A stretch of DNA of 24,888 bases from a virus, in the IMG/VR virus record IMGVR_UViG_3300047357_001637, positions 1 to 24,888 of that record. One strand, 5' to 3'. Below, in pieces: positions 23,847 to 24,888 of this stretch. The notes under the pieces were generated by a model. That model searched no databases and was not told where the DNA came from. It saw only the letters and a list, made by a program, of their open reading frames with translations. The position numbers and the translations under genes are program-made. Position 1 is the first letter of the stretch, and every line of letters starts with the position of its first letter.

Positions 23847-24446
23847 ATGTATATTAGAAGAGCTACTACAAAATCAATTAGAGGGAGTATTGACCTGTCC
23901 AGAAATCAACAATATATCAAGGCAGTTAAGTCTCTTGTATTAATTGAATTTAAAAAAATGAAGCGAGAGCTAGTAGAACAGTTTAAAAATCACCCAGTAA
24001 CATCTGAGATAGAGGCTGGACCAAAAGCAACTAATATATCTGGTACTCTTGGGGGTAGAGGTAACTTATTTTCTTTCATAGGATTCAACTCTAGTGATAA
24101 GCCTACCCAACCAATATATAGAAAGCTAGAACAAATCTCATTACAAAGTACTTCTATAACTAAAGATGGGCGGTCTAAAACTTTTATTTTTTACCCTACC
24201 GCTGAAGAAATATTCAAGGTAACACCAATGCCGTGGGCAGAAGGTAGAAGTTGGGCAAAAGGTATAGAAACTGGAATTGCAGGGTTTGGAGCTTACTTAA
24301 GAAAGAACGACTCGGGTCGCTCTGGAGCAGGTATACAAACAGCATCCAAGATTCAAAAGGGCGGATTTAAAAATACCAAGTATATATCTAGTATGATAAA
24401 AGATTTCGAGGTTAGAACTTTAACATTAAATAAAATTGTTGCATAA
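23847..24446 (+). CDS. Putative tail-completion/neck protein, 199 residues
   Basis: ATG 23847 follows the previous stop by one base, with GAAGG about seven bases upstream. The N-terminal helix (AVKSLVLIEFKKMKRELVEQ) leads to FKNHPVTSEIEAGPKATNIS and then GTLGGRGNLFSFIGFNSSDK. That order, a helix, HPVT, a Gly-rich turn and a phenylalanine-rich strand, recalls small HK97 gp10-like neck or tail-completion proteins of marine phages, from memory only. Later residues include a strand with KTFIFYPTAEEI, a Trp/Gly-rich PWAEGRSWAKGIETG and a C-terminal basic helix. It probably works with its neighbour to join tail and head. Confidence 0.8.
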   Translation: MYIRRATTKSIRGSIDLSRNQQYIKAVKSLVLIEFKKMKRELVEQFKNHPVTSEIEAGPKATNISGTLGGRGNLFSFIGFNSSDKPTQPIYRKLEQISLQSTSITKDGRSKTFIFYPTAEEIFKVTPMPWAEGRSWAKGIETGIAGFGAYLRKNDSGRSGAGIQTASKIQKGGFKNTKYISSMIKDFEVRTLTLNKIVA

Positions 24447-24448
24447 TA

Positions 24449-24888
24449 ATGAAGCCGCAGTTCCAGCATCAAGTAATTACTAGTTTTGCCCTATGGCTCG
24501 ATCATGTTATACTGCAAAGAGGTGAAGCATTTCAAAATATAGAATCATCTTTTTATTACCAAAGTGATCCACGGTTAGATAGTAATTTTGTATCTTTCGC
24601 TTCGCCGCACAAACAATGGGTAACCGACTTTTCCGTTTCAAAAGCAAAAATAATTAATGGTATCACATTAAATGATAGATTCATTAATAGAAATGATGAA
24701 GATATAAAATATGATTTTGACAATGGTAGGGTATTGATACCTAGCTCTTTAGCTAATTCAATGTCTTCCGTAGAAGGCAGTTATGCCGTAAAAGATTTTA
24801 ATATATATATTACTGACCAAACAGAAGAAGAGCTTTTAATTGAAAGTAAATTTGATACCAATAGTAGATTTGACCAAGGTATATTCGA
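24449..24888 (+). CDS. Structural protein of unknown function, N-terminal part (cut by right edge)
   Basis: The frame opens at ATG 24449, two bases after the preceding stop, and stays open for 146 codons to the right edge. It begins MKPQFQHQVITSFALWLDHV, followed by QNIESSFYYQSDPRLDSNFV and SFASPHKQWVTDFSVSKAKI, then a beta-rich part with DFDNGRVLIPSSL and DFNIYITDQTEEELL. There is no signal peptide or catalytic motif. Proteins with a similar opening occur, from memory, beside neck genes in marine phages, but I cannot name a function. A role in the head-tail connector or tail terminator is possible from position. The stop codon is outside the window. Confidence 0.8.
   Translation, partial: MKPQFQHQVITSFALWLDHVILQRGEAFQNIESSFYYQSDPRLDSNFVSFASPHKQWVTDFSVSKAKIINGITLNDRFINRNDEDIKYDFDNGRVLIPSSLANSMSSVEGSYAVKDFNIYITDQTEEELLIESKFDTNSRFDQGIF

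Noticed and set aside
1-24888. CRISPR arrays, tRNAs, insertion sequences, integrase or attachment sites.
   Set aside because: No regularly spaced identical repeats, cloverleaf-like sequence, transposase motif or terminal inverted repeats were seen; coding sequence fills nearly the whole window.

Overview
The window is part of the structural region of a tailed dsDNA phage (Caudoviricetes). It is AT-rich, densely packed and has no tRNA or rRNA gene and no housekeeping gene. Its lambda-type tail-tip genes suggest a Gram-negative host. The sequence style (very long tape measure with repeated G-x-[IV]-P-N-[FY] motifs, huge tail-tip protein) resembles, from memory and unverified, uncultured marine phages. 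The host cannot be determined from the sequence.

Layout. From about 23.35 kb down to base 1, eleven genes read leftward (minus strand), nearly all coupled by overlaps or gaps of 1-32 bases. In order of transcription they are: a small helical protein; two charged proteins in the tail-chaperone position; a 3145-residue tape measure; two mutually homologous beta-rich structural proteins; a tandem-duplicated lambda gpM-like protein; a gpL-like protein; a gpK-like protein (JAMM protease plus NlpC/P60); a 2285-residue fusion of gpI-like and gpJ-like parts; and the start of an FnIII-like protein cut by the left edge. This is the lambda order G/T-H-M-L-K-I-J with two genes added between H and M, with I and J fused, and with the FnIII part of J apparently split off. 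From about 23.39 kb to the right edge three genes read rightward: two candidate neck (head closure / tail completion) proteins and a partial structural protein. A divergent gap of only about 40-55 bases separates the two sets and must carry any local promoters.

How the genes work together. The chaperone-position proteins and the tape measure would set up tail assembly. The tube-like pair, M, L, K and I/J would build the tail tip that recognises the host, penetrates the cell wall and opens the membrane. The rightward genes would join tail to head.

Most unusual features. (1) The tape measure carries eight G-x-[IV]-P-N-[FY] motifs delimiting non-helical modules; two modules look like PD-(D/E)XK nuclease relatives, one with an apparently complete catalytic set and one lacking the lysine. 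(2) The I-J fusion has about 1075 residues inserted inside the first conserved gpJ motif and a second insert with two membrane-like segments. (3) The gpL-like protein has a CBM5/12-like module between its two conserved cysteine pairs.
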